44,824 nt of DNA from an uncultured Prevotellaceae bacterium (lineage in GTDB: Bacteria; Bacteroidota; Bacteroidia; Bacteroidales; Muribaculaceae). Both the position numbers and the translations under genes were made by a program. Under the pieces are notes generated by a model, which was given only the letters and a program-made list of their open reading frames with translations, did not search any database and was not told the origin of the DNA. How positions within the stretch are numbered: the first letter of the stretch is position 1; each line of letters opens with the position of its first letter. Shown one piece after another: positions 19,206-26,916 of the stretch. The DNA lies in assembly GCA_900314215.1 (NCBI GenBank), contig OMUK01000039.1, forward strand, positions 1-44,824, read 5' to 3'.

Positions 19206-19793
19206 ATGTAGAAAACAAGAATCCTATCCATCCTGCTGGTCATTGCCACCATGGTGGCAGCCGTGTCGTGCGGCAGCAAGGGCCCCAGCCCCGAGGAACT
19301 CAAGGCCCGCCAGGACTCTATACAGAAAGCACGCCAAGACTCCATCCTGAGAGTCCAGGAGCAAGCACGCCAGGACTCCATCGAGCAGGCCCGGCAAGAC
19401 TCCATTGCCCAAGCCGAGGCCGAGGCTGCCGAGCAGGCACGCCTCGAGGCCGAAATCAAGCAAGCAGCCACTAGTCTTTTCAGGCGCGCAACAGGGGGCG
19501 CCGAGACATCAGCAGTACTTACATCAGCCTATGACAGACGCGTGCATAGCGAGCTGGACGAGGCTATAGCGCAATCTGGCGGTATGATGGAAATGGGTAT
19601 AACAAGATCATATATACCACACATCTTCTGGAGTAGCAGCTTCAGCAATGTGAAAGTGCTCTCAACTAAAGCTCCTTTTAAGGTTTCTGTGAGAGAGGTA
19701 GATGACCGTTCTAACATAGCAGAGACCTACATTTACACCCTTGTCAAAGAAAACGGTGAATGGAGAATCTCAAACGAAAAGTTTGTTCAATAA
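19206..19793 (+). pseudogene. Coiled-coil lipoprotein gene with TAG as second codon
   Basis: The frame from ATG 19206 reads Met, then TAG (19209-19211), then KTRILSILLVIATMVAAVSC, a normal lipoprotein signal peptide with its lipobox Cys. With AAG in place of TAG it would be a standard MKK-type start. The next ATG (19251) would leave a signal peptide of only about six residues before the Cys. The 180 residues from there include an (A)RQDSI repeat coiled coil (about 15-60) and a small C-terminal domain ending TYIYTLVKENGEWRISN, which resembles NTF2-like lipoprotein domains. The gene is either inactivated, starts in an unusual way, or contains a base error. Confidence 0.6.
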
Positions 19794-19833
19794 ATAGAGC
19801 ATAAAAGATTAAGCTTGCCCAGAGTGCTGGATC

Positions 19834-19865
19834 CATTTTTTGCCACGCCAAGAAGGCAAAAAATG
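19834..19865. terminator. Inverted repeat, possible terminator
   Basis: CATTTTTTGCC (19834-19844) and GGCAAAAAATG (19855-19865) form a perfect 11-bp stem with a 10-base loop. It lies 40 bases after the lipoprotein gene and before the next promoter. It lacks a following T-tract, so termination is plausible but not certain. Confidence 0.45.
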
Positions 19866-19916
19866 AAGCAAAATCAACTTTTTTGTTCACTTTTTTAATA
19901 AATGGCCACACTTTTG

Positions 19917-19947
19917 TTTGGTCATTTATTATTTTTTGATATCTTTG
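19917..19947 (+). promoter_or_regulatory. Promoter of the SPFH gene cluster
   Basis: TTTG (19917-19920), 19 bases, then TATCTTTG (19940-19947): a very good Bacteroidetes promoter. The SPFH start codon is at 20134, so the leader is long (about 180 bases). The leader has no strong structure that I can see. Confidence 0.75.
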
Positions 19948-20133
19948 CAACTGAATTTTATGGGCACCGATGCGCGATACCGGCATCGAGGCGAGGAAAT
20001 AGAAACAGTTATAGAAAAACAAGAATATTTCCCATAATTTTCACATGGCACAGCCGCAACCGTTGCATAGGCTCTCTCATGCTGAGGCTCTTGCACATGC
20101 ACATATTTTACACCTCAAACAAAACAACACGTT

Positions 20134-21318
20134 ATGGGACTATTTAATTCATTTAAGGAAAAAGTGCTCAATGAGTTTATCGACATCATTGAATGGACCG
20201 ACGGCACGCCCGACACCATCGTGTGGCGGTTTCCACGTTATCAATCAGAGATTAAAAACGGCGCACAACTCACTGTGCGCGAGAGCCAGGTGGCAGTGCT
20301 GGTCAACGAAGGCCAGTTTGCCGACGTCTTCCAGCCTGGCCGCTACCAGCTCACGACGAGCAACATGCCCATTCTCTCCACGCTCAAGGGGTGGAAATAT
20401 GGGTTCAACTCGCCGTTTAAGGTCGACGTCTACTTTGTCAACACCAAGCAGTTTATCAACCTGCACTGGGGCACGCCCAACCCCATCATGCTGCGCGACC
20501 CCGAGTTTGGGCCCATCCGCATCAGGGGGTTCGGCTCCTACTGCTTCCAGGTGCAAAGCGACCCCACCAAGTTTATGAAGGGCGTGACCGGCACCGACGG
20601 CAATTACACCACCGACAAAGTGAGCGAGCAGCTACGCAACCACATCATCACCAAGTTTACCGACTACCTGGGCGAGTCGAAGATAGCCGCCCTCGACCTG
20701 GCGGCCAATCTCAACGAGTTCAGCGACGCCCTCAAGGACTACCTGGCCAAGGACTTTGATGACTACGGCATCGACCTCACCAAGTTTCTCGTCGAGAACA
20801 TCTCGCTGCCCGAGAATGTGGAGCGAGCCCTCGACCAGAGGTCGAGCATAGGCATCATAGGCAGGAACAACATGGGCGCCTTCACGCAGATGCAATTTGG
20901 CAACTCGCTCGAGGATGGTGCCAACAACCCCATGGGCAGCGACAACGGCATGGCAAGCAGCGCCATGGGAATGGGCATGGCTATGGCCATGGCACAGCAA
21001 ATGGCGCAGCAGATGCAGCCCGTGCAACAGCAACAGCCCATGCAGCAGCAAGCCGTGCAACAGCCCATGCAGCAGCAAGCCATGGCGCCGCCGCCAGTGG
21101 CACAACAACCCATCTACTACACGGCTGTGAACGGCGCACAAAGCGGCCCCTACGGCATACAGCAGCTGGCGCAACTTGCACAGCAAGGCCAACTCAAAGC
21201 CGACACCATGGTGTGGACGCAAGGCATGGCAGGCTGGGCGCCTGCCGCGAGCGTGCAAGCGCTGAGCCAGCTGCTTGCAAGCAACACCCCACCGCCTCCA
21301 CCACCACCGGCCATGTAA
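20134..21318 (+). CDS. SPFH-domain protein with C-terminal GYF_2 domain (YdjI-like)
   Basis: 394 residues. The N-terminal two thirds (about 1-250) match the SPFH/virion-core-like family typified by B. subtilis YdjI: MGLFNSFKEKVLNEFIDIIE, VRESQVAVLVNEGQFADVFQ and RGFGSYCFQV. A Met/Gln/Pro-rich low-complexity linker (about 265-325) follows. The C-terminus (about 327-380) is a GYF_2 domain with GAQSGPYGIQQLAQLAQQGQ and MVWTQGMAGWAPA. There is no transmembrane segment. In Bacillus such proteins are encoded beside PspA in membrane-stress operons; here the zinc-ribbon partner is next door but no PspA is present. Confidence 0.88.
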   Translation: MGLFNSFKEKVLNEFIDIIEWTDGTPDTIVWRFPRYQSEIKNGAQLTVRESQVAVLVNEGQFADVFQPGRYQLTTSNMPILSTLKGWKYGFNSPFKVDVYFVNTKQFINLHWGTPNPIMLRDPEFGPIRIRGFGSYCFQVQSDPTKFMKGVTGTDGNYTTDKVSEQLRNHIITKFTDYLGESKIAALDLAANLNEFSDALKDYLAKDFDDYGIDLTKFLVENISLPENVERALDQRSSIGIIGRNNMGAFTQMQFGNSLEDGANNPMGSDNGMASSAMGMGMAMAMAQQMAQQMQPVQQQQPMQQQAVQQPMQQQAMAPPPVAQQPIYYTAVNGAQSGPYGIQQLAQLAQQGQLKADTMVWTQGMAGWAPAASVQALSQLLASNTPPPPPPPAM

Positions 21319-21361
21319 GAGCGCACAATGATATCAACCCACAATAAAACTGTATAGAACA

Positions 21362-22468
21362 ATGAATGAAGACAACAATATAGAAAAGCGAAAGGCCCCC
21401 ATCGACAACGCCCTGCAGATGAAATGCCCATCGTGCGGCGGCTCGATGCAATACTCGCCCGAGAGCGGCGCGCTCAAGTGCACCTACTGCGGCCACGAGC
21501 AAGCGCTCGACACCACCCCTGCACGGCTCACGGGGCATCACCTCAACGACAGCTCAATCGACAGTGCCGAGAGCCAGGAATCCAGCACCGCCACAGTGAC
21601 CGAAATCAAGTGCCACCAGTGCGGTGCCACGACCACGGTCGACGCCCACATCACCTCGGGCCGTTGCGCATTTTGCGGCACCAGCCTGGTGCTGACCGAC
21701 GCCCACACGCGGCGCGCCTGGAAGCCCGAGTACCTATTGCCCTTTGCCATAGGCAAGAGCACGGGACGCGAGGCCTACAAACGCTGGCTCAAGGGCAAGT
21801 GGTTTGCTCCCAACGAGCTGCGCCAGAACGCTGCCGACACCACAGCATTTCAAGGCGTGTATATGCCCTTCTGGGCCTACGACGCCCACACCGAGACCCG
21901 CTACAGCGGCCAGCGGGGGCACACCCGCACCAAGACCCAAAGGGTAAACGGCAAGGAAGAAAGGGTGCAGTACACCGAGTGGCGCAATGTGCAGGGCCGT
22001 GTGGGTCTCGACTTCGGCAACTTGCTGGTGCCCGCCAGCGACACCCTGCCAGCCAATATCATGGGCAGCCTGGTGAGGTGGGACCTCGACAAGTGTGTGA
22101 AATACCGAGAGGAATTCTTGAGCGGCTTTGAAACCGAGCTTTATTCCAAAGACTTCAAGCAGGCCTTCGCCGAGGCCAAGCAGAAAATGAACCAAGAGAT
22201 TGAGCGCGAAATCAGGCGCGACATAGGCGGCGACAAGCAACGCATCGACTGGCGCGACACCGACTATGGCGACGTCATGTTCAAGCACCTGTTGCTACCT
22301 ATATGGATAAGCTCCTACACCTACCAGGGCAAAATCTACCAGTTTGTGGTCAACGGCCGCACGGGCGAGGTGCAGGGCAACTACCCCAAGAGCAAGCTCA
22401 AGGTGGCCATCGTGGCCATCATAGGCATCCTCATCGCCCTGGCCCTCATCTATTTATCAATGAAATAA
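21362..22468 (+). CDS. Zinc-ribbon membrane protein (YdjG-like, TFIIB-type zinc ribbon)
   Basis: 368 residues. Two CxxC...CxxC zinc ribbons lie at about 21-41 (CPSCGG, CTYCGH) and 82-105 (CHQCG, CAFCG). The middle region contains MPFWAYDAHTETRYSGQRG. One C-terminal transmembrane helix (KVAIVAIIGILIALALIYLS) anchors the protein with the ribbons in the cytosol. It starts 44 bases after the SPFH gene and resembles the YdjG/YdjI pair. Function is inferred to be membrane-associated scaffolding or stress response. Confidence 0.82.
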   Translation: MNEDNNIEKRKAPIDNALQMKCPSCGGSMQYSPESGALKCTYCGHEQALDTTPARLTGHHLNDSSIDSAESQESSTATVTEIKCHQCGATTTVDAHITSGRCAFCGTSLVLTDAHTRRAWKPEYLLPFAIGKSTGREAYKRWLKGKWFAPNELRQNAADTTAFQGVYMPFWAYDAHTETRYSGQRGHTRTKTQRVNGKEERVQYTEWRNVQGRVGLDFGNLLVPASDTLPANIMGSLVRWDLDKCVKYREEFLSGFETELYSKDFKQAFAEAKQKMNQEIEREIRRDIGGDKQRIDWRDTDYGDVMFKHLLLPIWISSYTYQGKIYQFVVNGRTGEVQGNYPKSKLKVAIVAIIGILIALALIYLSMK

Positions 22469-22507
22469 TAACGACAAAAACAACAACTTTAAAAGAAACA
22501 GAACAAA

Positions 22508-23665
22508 ATGAAAAAATCAATTTTTATCAGCGCAACAATTGCACTCACAGTGCTCATGGCCTCGTGCTCCAAGACTAACGGCGGAGGCCAGGCAACCGGC
22601 ACCGCCGACAATAGCCCAGCCATGCAACTGCTCAACAGCGTAGACTTCACCAAGGAAGGCCTGGTGAGCATGATCAAGAGCAAGGATGTGCTCACCGATG
22701 TTGAATATGAAGCCCTGATTCTCGCCTACTCCAAGGTGGGCATCGACGACGACAAGCTCAAGCTCGACGACAACCCCGTGGCGAGCGCACAGCGAGAAAT
22801 CATGAAAGACCACAAGGCTCCAAGCAACGCGAGAGAAATCGACAAGAAGCTTTTGAAGAGTGAGTATCCACAAGTGAGAGGCTACGTGGTGGGTAGCTAC
22901 AAGTCGGTATTCGGCACGTCGAGCTCCGATTGCGCCCAACTCGTGAGCATGCTCAAAGAAGAGAAAAACGACTATGTGATAAACTGCGGCATCAAGACGC
23001 TGTCCAACGAGATGAAGCAGCCGGAAGTGGCCGAGTTCATCTTCTCTCAAGTCGAGAACAAGCACCCCGCCATTCGCACCCAGTGCGCCTATGCCATAGG
23101 CAACTCGTGGACCGAGGGCGTGAAAGGTGCCAAAGAGGCTGTGCTAAAGCTGATGAACGACAAGGACCCCGATGTGCAGAAGGCCATGTACCGCTCTTGC
23201 GGCAAGCTGCACGACCCCACTCTTGTGCCCGAACTGGTGAAGGCGCTCAACGACCCCGCCAAAGTGAAACTGCACAGCGACTGCGTGGAAAGCCTCTACG
23301 ACCTGTGGTACGACTACCCCTTCCACAAGCAGACCTGCAAAGAAGCCTACGAGGCTACCCTCGCCTATTTCAAAAAAACTCCGCGCACCAACGACGACCC
23401 GGCATGGAACAGCGTGGGCGAACTTGCCACTCAGGCCGAGTCCAACTATGCCCAATGGCGCAGCAAAGCCACCTATTTCAAGCCCGAGGAGTATGTGGCC
23501 GTGATGAGCGACATTGCCAAGGACACCAATGCCAACTGGCTGGCACGAAACGCTGCAATCAAGGTGATCAAGAAAATAGGCAAGCCCAGCGACTGGGAAG
23601 CTGTGAAAAAAGCCATCGAGAGCAATTCAGGCGATGACAAGAAAAACCTGCTTCTCAAGGACTGA
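22508..23665 (+). CDS. Lipoprotein with HEAT-like helical repeats
   Basis: 385 residues with a lipoprotein signal (LMASCSKTNGG, Cys about 20). The mature part is largely helical. From about residue 95 on, repeated units such as VLKLMNDKDPDVQKAMYRSC and LVPELVKALNDPAKVKLHSD resemble HEAT/PBS-lyase repeats. This suggests a periplasmic protein-protein scaffold. It is 40 bases after the zinc-ribbon gene and may be the last gene of that transcript. A specific function is not recognisable. Confidence 0.7.
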   Translation: MKKSIFISATIALTVLMASCSKTNGGGQATGTADNSPAMQLLNSVDFTKEGLVSMIKSKDVLTDVEYEALILAYSKVGIDDDKLKLDDNPVASAQREIMKDHKAPSNAREIDKKLLKSEYPQVRGYVVGSYKSVFGTSSSDCAQLVSMLKEEKNDYVINCGIKTLSNEMKQPEVAEFIFSQVENKHPAIRTQCAYAIGNSWTEGVKGAKEAVLKLMNDKDPDVQKAMYRSCGKLHDPTLVPELVKALNDPAKVKLHSDCVESLYDLWYDYPFHKQTCKEAYEATLAYFKKTPRTNDDPAWNSVGELATQAESNYAQWRSKATYFKPEEYVAVMSDIAKDTNANWLARNAAIKVIKKIGKPSDWEAVKKAIESNSGDDKKNLLLKD

Positions 23666-23806
23666 CGGAAAACACTATTTTTTAATAGAATCAAGAAGCA
23701 TCACGATTGCACGCGTCACGTTGAAATAAAGCACAGCCCGCGGCATCGGCATTGTAAATGACAGAGAAGCAGTGAAATAAAAATCGCTTCCTGAAGGATC
23801 AAAAGC

Positions 23807-23832
23807 GTTCCCTAACGTTGTTTTTTTTTTTT
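23807..23832 (+). terminator. Weak hairpin with a run of 12 T
   Basis: AGCGTT and AACGTT pair around CCCT (one G-T wobble), and twelve T residues follow at 23821-23832. It lies about 140 bases after the HEAT-like lipoprotein gene and would end that transcript. The stem is short but the T-tract is long. Confidence 0.5.
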
Positions 23833-23863
23833 ACAAAAACATTCTTTTTGTAAAATAAATTCT

Positions 23864-23910
23864 TACCTTTGTGAGTGTCTCCTCCAGTGGTGGGAGGCAC
23901 TCACTTTTTT
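23864..23910 (+). promoter_or_regulatory. -7 promoter box followed at once by a strong hairpin and T6
   Basis: TACCTTTG (23864-23871) matches the -7 box; a TTTG at 23847 is only 13 bases away, so the -33 is poor. Immediately downstream an approximately 15-bp stem (left arm 23871-23885, right arm 23889-23904) ends in six T. The transglutaminase gene starts at 23931. The hairpin is either a leader attenuator or a second terminator of the upstream unit. Confidence 0.5.
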
Positions 23911-23930
23911 CACTTAAAACTAAACGACAC

Positions 23931-26483
23931 ATGAGAGCGAAAATCACTATTGTTGCTTTGATTTCTCTTTTTTTCATCCAAGCCGCAACCGGTGCCTATA
24001 TCGACAGTGCCTATATGGCCAAGCAGCAGCTTGTGGGCTTCAAGCTCGACGAGAGAGGACTGAACAACGAGGAGCGACAGGCGCTGCACTTTCTCTACGC
24101 CTATGCCCCCTTGTGCGACGTGACCGACTACAGCCAGGACTTCTATATTACCAACGTGAGGCAGACCCTGCTCACTCGCGAGCAAATGCCCTGGGGTAAA
24201 ACGATACCCCGCGATATCTTCATGCACTTTGTGCTGCCACTGCGAGTCAACAATGAGCCGCTCGACAGCGCCAGACTTGTATTCTACAAGCAGCTGAAAG
24301 ATCGGGTGAAAAACCTGAGCATGAAAGATGCTATACTCGAGGTGAACCACTGGTGCCACGAGCACGTGACCTACCAGCCCAGCGACGCGCGCACCTCGTC
24401 GCCCTTGCAAAGCGTGAAGACGGCCACCGGCCGATGCGGCGAGGAGAGCACCCTCACTGTGGCCGCCCTGCGCGCAGTGGGCATCCCGGCCCGGCAGGTC
24501 TACACCCCGCGCTGGGCCCACACCGACGACAACCACGCCTGGGTCGAGGCCTGGGCCGACGGCAAGTGGTGGTTTATGGGCGCTTGTGAGCCCGAGGCGG
24601 TGCTCAACCTGGGATGGTTCAATGCCCCGGCATCGCGCGCGCTGCTCATGCACACCCGTGTGTTTGGCGACTACAACGGCCCCGAGGAAACAGTGCTCAA
24701 GACCAGCAACTACACCGAGGTGAACCTGGTGGGCAACTACGCCCCCACAGCCCGCATCGACTTCGACATCGTCGACGCCCAGGGCCTCCCCGTGCCCGGT
24801 GCCCGCGTCGAGTTTAAGATATACAACTACGGCGAGTTCTACAGCGCCGTCACCAAGTATGCCGACCAGGCGGGCCACACGAGCCTCACCGCCGGACGTG
24901 GCGACATGCTCGTGTGGGCAAGCGACAAGGGCCGCTATGGGTGGAAGAAGGCCTCGTTTGGCACCGACACCCGCCTCACCATCAAGATTGGCGACAACAC
25001 CGCCCTGCCCGACTCCATCAATATCGTGCCACCCGCCGAACACGCCATTCTGCCCGAGGTGCCTCCTGCACTGGCGGCACGCAACAAGCAGCGGCTGGCG
25101 CAGGAAGACTCAATGCGCAATGCCTACACCGCCACCTTCATCACCCCCGAAGGGACCCAAGCCTATCCCGAGCCATGGCGCCAATACCTGGTGAAATCGC
25201 GCGGCAACCACCAGGTGATACTCGACTTCCTCAAGCGGTACCAAGCCCAGCAAGAGAGAGCGCTGAAACTGCTCTCCACCCTCACCGACAAGGACCTGCG
25301 CGACATCACCCCCGCAGTGCTCGACGACAACATGACAGCCCGCAGCAACCAGCTCTCGCCACGAGTAGAAGACGAGCCCCTCAGGCCCTTCAAGCACTTC
25401 TTTGAGCGGGAGTTTGCACGGCAAGCCGCCAGTTTCAGCGCCCGCCCACAGCTGCTCGTGGAGTGGATTAAAAAGAACACGCGCCTGAATCCCGACCGCA
25501 AGGCGCTGCGCTATGCCCAGTCGCCTGTGGGAGTATACCGCTACCGCATCACCGACGAGCGCAGCCGCGACATCTTCTTTGTCGACGTGGCTCGCAGCCT
25601 CAATATCGACGCCCGCAAGGACGCCGTGACCGGCAAGGTGCAATACCGCATGGCTCCCAGCCAGCCCTGGATCGACGTGAAATGGGACGCCACAAGCGAG
25701 GCCACAGCGGCGCCCCAGGGCACCCTCGTGCTCACCTACGAGCCCACCCCCATTCTCGACGACCCGGCCTATTACTTGCACTTCACGCTGAGCAAGCTGG
25801 AGGGCGGCCGCATGGTGCTGCAAAACTACGACGAGAACGACTGCACCTGGCAGTCGACCTTCAAGCAAGGCGTGAAGCTCGACACCGGCACCTATGTGCT
25901 CACCACCGGCAGCCGCATGGCAAGCGGCGCCGTGCTCGCCACCACCCGCAAGCTAGTAGTCAAGGCCGGTGAGACCACCACCGTGCCCCTCGTCATGCGC
26001 CAGCCCGCCAGTGGCAGCGAGGTGGCCGTGATAGGCAACTTCGACAGCGAGTCGCGCATCAATGCAGTCGACATGGCCACCCACGCCGTGGCTGCCACCC
26101 CCGTGAGCCTGCTCTCGCTCACTGGCCGCGGCTACTACGTGCTCGGCATCTTGGGACTGGGCCAGGAGCCCACCAACCACACCCTGCGCGACCTTGCCAA
26201 GGTGAGCCTCGACCGCCCCGTGGTGCTCCTGGTTGAGAGCGAGGATGAGGCCCGCAAGCTCAACCCCGCCGACTATGGCCTGCCCGCCGGCATCATCTAC
26301 GGCATCGACCGCGACGGCGCCGCGCTGGCCGCCCTCAAGAGCAACCTCAAGCTCAAGAGCAACCAGCTGCCCGTCTTCGTCATCGCCGACACCTTCAACC
26401 GCGTGGTATACTGCAGCCAGGGCTACACCATCAACATAGGCGACCAGCTGCGCACCACCCTCACCCGCATCACCACCAAGTAA
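23931..26483 (+). CDS. Large exported transglutaminase-like protein
   Basis: 850 residues from ATG 23931, where a signal peptide begins (MRAKITIVALISLFFIQAAT); a longer in-frame reading would bury it. The transglutaminase core is near 140-230: nucleophile Cys169 in TGRCGEES, His202 in DDNHAWVEAW, and Glu220 in GACEPEAVL where the classic triad has Asp. A beta-sandwich-like segment follows (about 255-340), then a long C-terminal region ending in a thioredoxin-like stretch (LPVFVIADTFNRVVYCSQGY) with no CxxC. It may be a periplasmic or surface peptidase or cross-linker. It has its own promoter region. Confidence 0.8.
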   Translation: MRAKITIVALISLFFIQAATGAYIDSAYMAKQQLVGFKLDERGLNNEERQALHFLYAYAPLCDVTDYSQDFYITNVRQTLLTREQMPWGKTIPRDIFMHFVLPLRVNNEPLDSARLVFYKQLKDRVKNLSMKDAILEVNHWCHEHVTYQPSDARTSSPLQSVKTATGRCGEESTLTVAALRAVGIPARQVYTPRWAHTDDNHAWVEAWADGKWWFMGACEPEAVLNLGWFNAPASRALLMHTRVFGDYNGPEETVLKTSNYTEVNLVGNYAPTARIDFDIVDAQGLPVPGARVEFKIYNYGEFYSAVTKYADQAGHTSLTAGRGDMLVWASDKGRYGWKKASFGTDTRLTIKIGDNTALPDSINIVPPAEHAILPEVPPALAARNKQRLAQEDSMRNAYTATFITPEGTQAYPEPWRQYLVKSRGNHQVILDFLKRYQAQQERALKLLSTLTDKDLRDITPAVLDDNMTARSNQLSPRVEDEPLRPFKHFFEREFARQAASFSARPQLLVEWIKKNTRLNPDRKALRYAQSPVGVYRYRITDERSRDIFFVDVARSLNIDARKDAVTGKVQYRMAPSQPWIDVKWDATSEATAAPQGTLVLTYEPTPILDDPAYYLHFTLSKLEGGRMVLQNYDENDCTWQSTFKQGVKLDTGTYVLTTGSRMASGAVLATTRKLVVKAGETTTVPLVMRQPASGSEVAVIGNFDSESRINAVDMATHAVAATPVSLLSLTGRGYYVLGILGLGQEPTNHTLRDLAKVSLDRPVVLLVESEDEARKLNPADYGLPAGIIYGIDRDGAALAALKSNLKLKSNQLPVFVIADTFNRVVYCSQGYTINIGDQLRTTLTRITTK

Positions 26484-26495
26484 CAAGCCACACTG

Positions 26496-26525
26496 CCATG
26501 CCCCGCCCCACAGGCGACGGCATGG
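26496..26525 (+). terminator. Possible terminator hairpin after the transglutaminase gene
   Basis: CCATGCC and GGCATGG form a 7-bp stem with a 16-base loop starting 12 bases after the stop codon. There is no clear T-tract, so confidence is low. Confidence 0.3.
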
Positions 26526-26576
26526 AAATGCTTGTTGTAATCTCTACAATTTTTTATGGAAAAAGAAGTGGAAAAA

Positions 26577-26608
26577 TTTGCGGGATAATAGAAGAAAATT
26601 TATATTTG
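26577..26608 (+). promoter_or_regulatory. Promoter of the 2-oxoacid oxidoreductase operon
   Basis: TTTG (26577-26580), 20 bases, then TATATTTG (26601-26608): a near-ideal Bacteroidetes promoter. The first gene starts at 26658, leaving a leader of about 45 bases. Confidence 0.78.
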
Positions 26609-26657
26609 CATGTAAACTAATAACTAACCAATCACAAGAATTTAAAACAACGAAATT

Positions 26658-26888
26658 ATGCCAAAAATCAGAGGAGCTGTTACGGTCAACACCGAGCGAT
26701 GCAAAGGGTGCAACCTGTGTGTCGTGGCGTGTCCCAAGCATGTCCTGAGCCTTCAGGAAAAGGAAGTTAACAACCGCGGCTACCACTTTGCCTACATGGC
26801 TGTGCCCCAGGAGTGCATAGGTTGCCAAAGTTGCGCACTTGTGTGCCCCGATGCTTGCATCGAGGTGTATCGGGTAGTTGAAAAGTAA
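26658..26888 (+). CDS. Ferredoxin-like 2x[4Fe-4S] subunit of 2-oxoacid oxidoreductase
   Basis: 76 residues with two CxxCxxCxxxC clusters: [11 protein letters not shown] and [11 protein letters not shown]. This is the delta subunit type that passes electrons from the TPP site to external ferredoxin. It is the first gene of a four-gene operon and lies 28 bases before the alpha-subunit gene. Confidence 0.93.
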   Translation: MPKIRGAVTVNTERCKGCNLCVVACPKHVLSLQEKEVNNRGYHFAYMAVPQECIGCQSCALVCPDACIEVYRVVEK

Positions 26889-26916
26889 CGAGAACTTTAA
26901 AACATCAACAACAAAA

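Noticed and set aside
19209-19211. Genome-wide TAG readthrough
   Set aside because: TAG is the natural stop of the oxidoreductase alpha and gamma genes, with the next genes or terminator right behind.
19959-20036. 25-codon upstream open frame in the SPFH leader
   Set aside because: It starts just after the promoter, but the peptide is not recognisable and there is no sign of selection that I can see.
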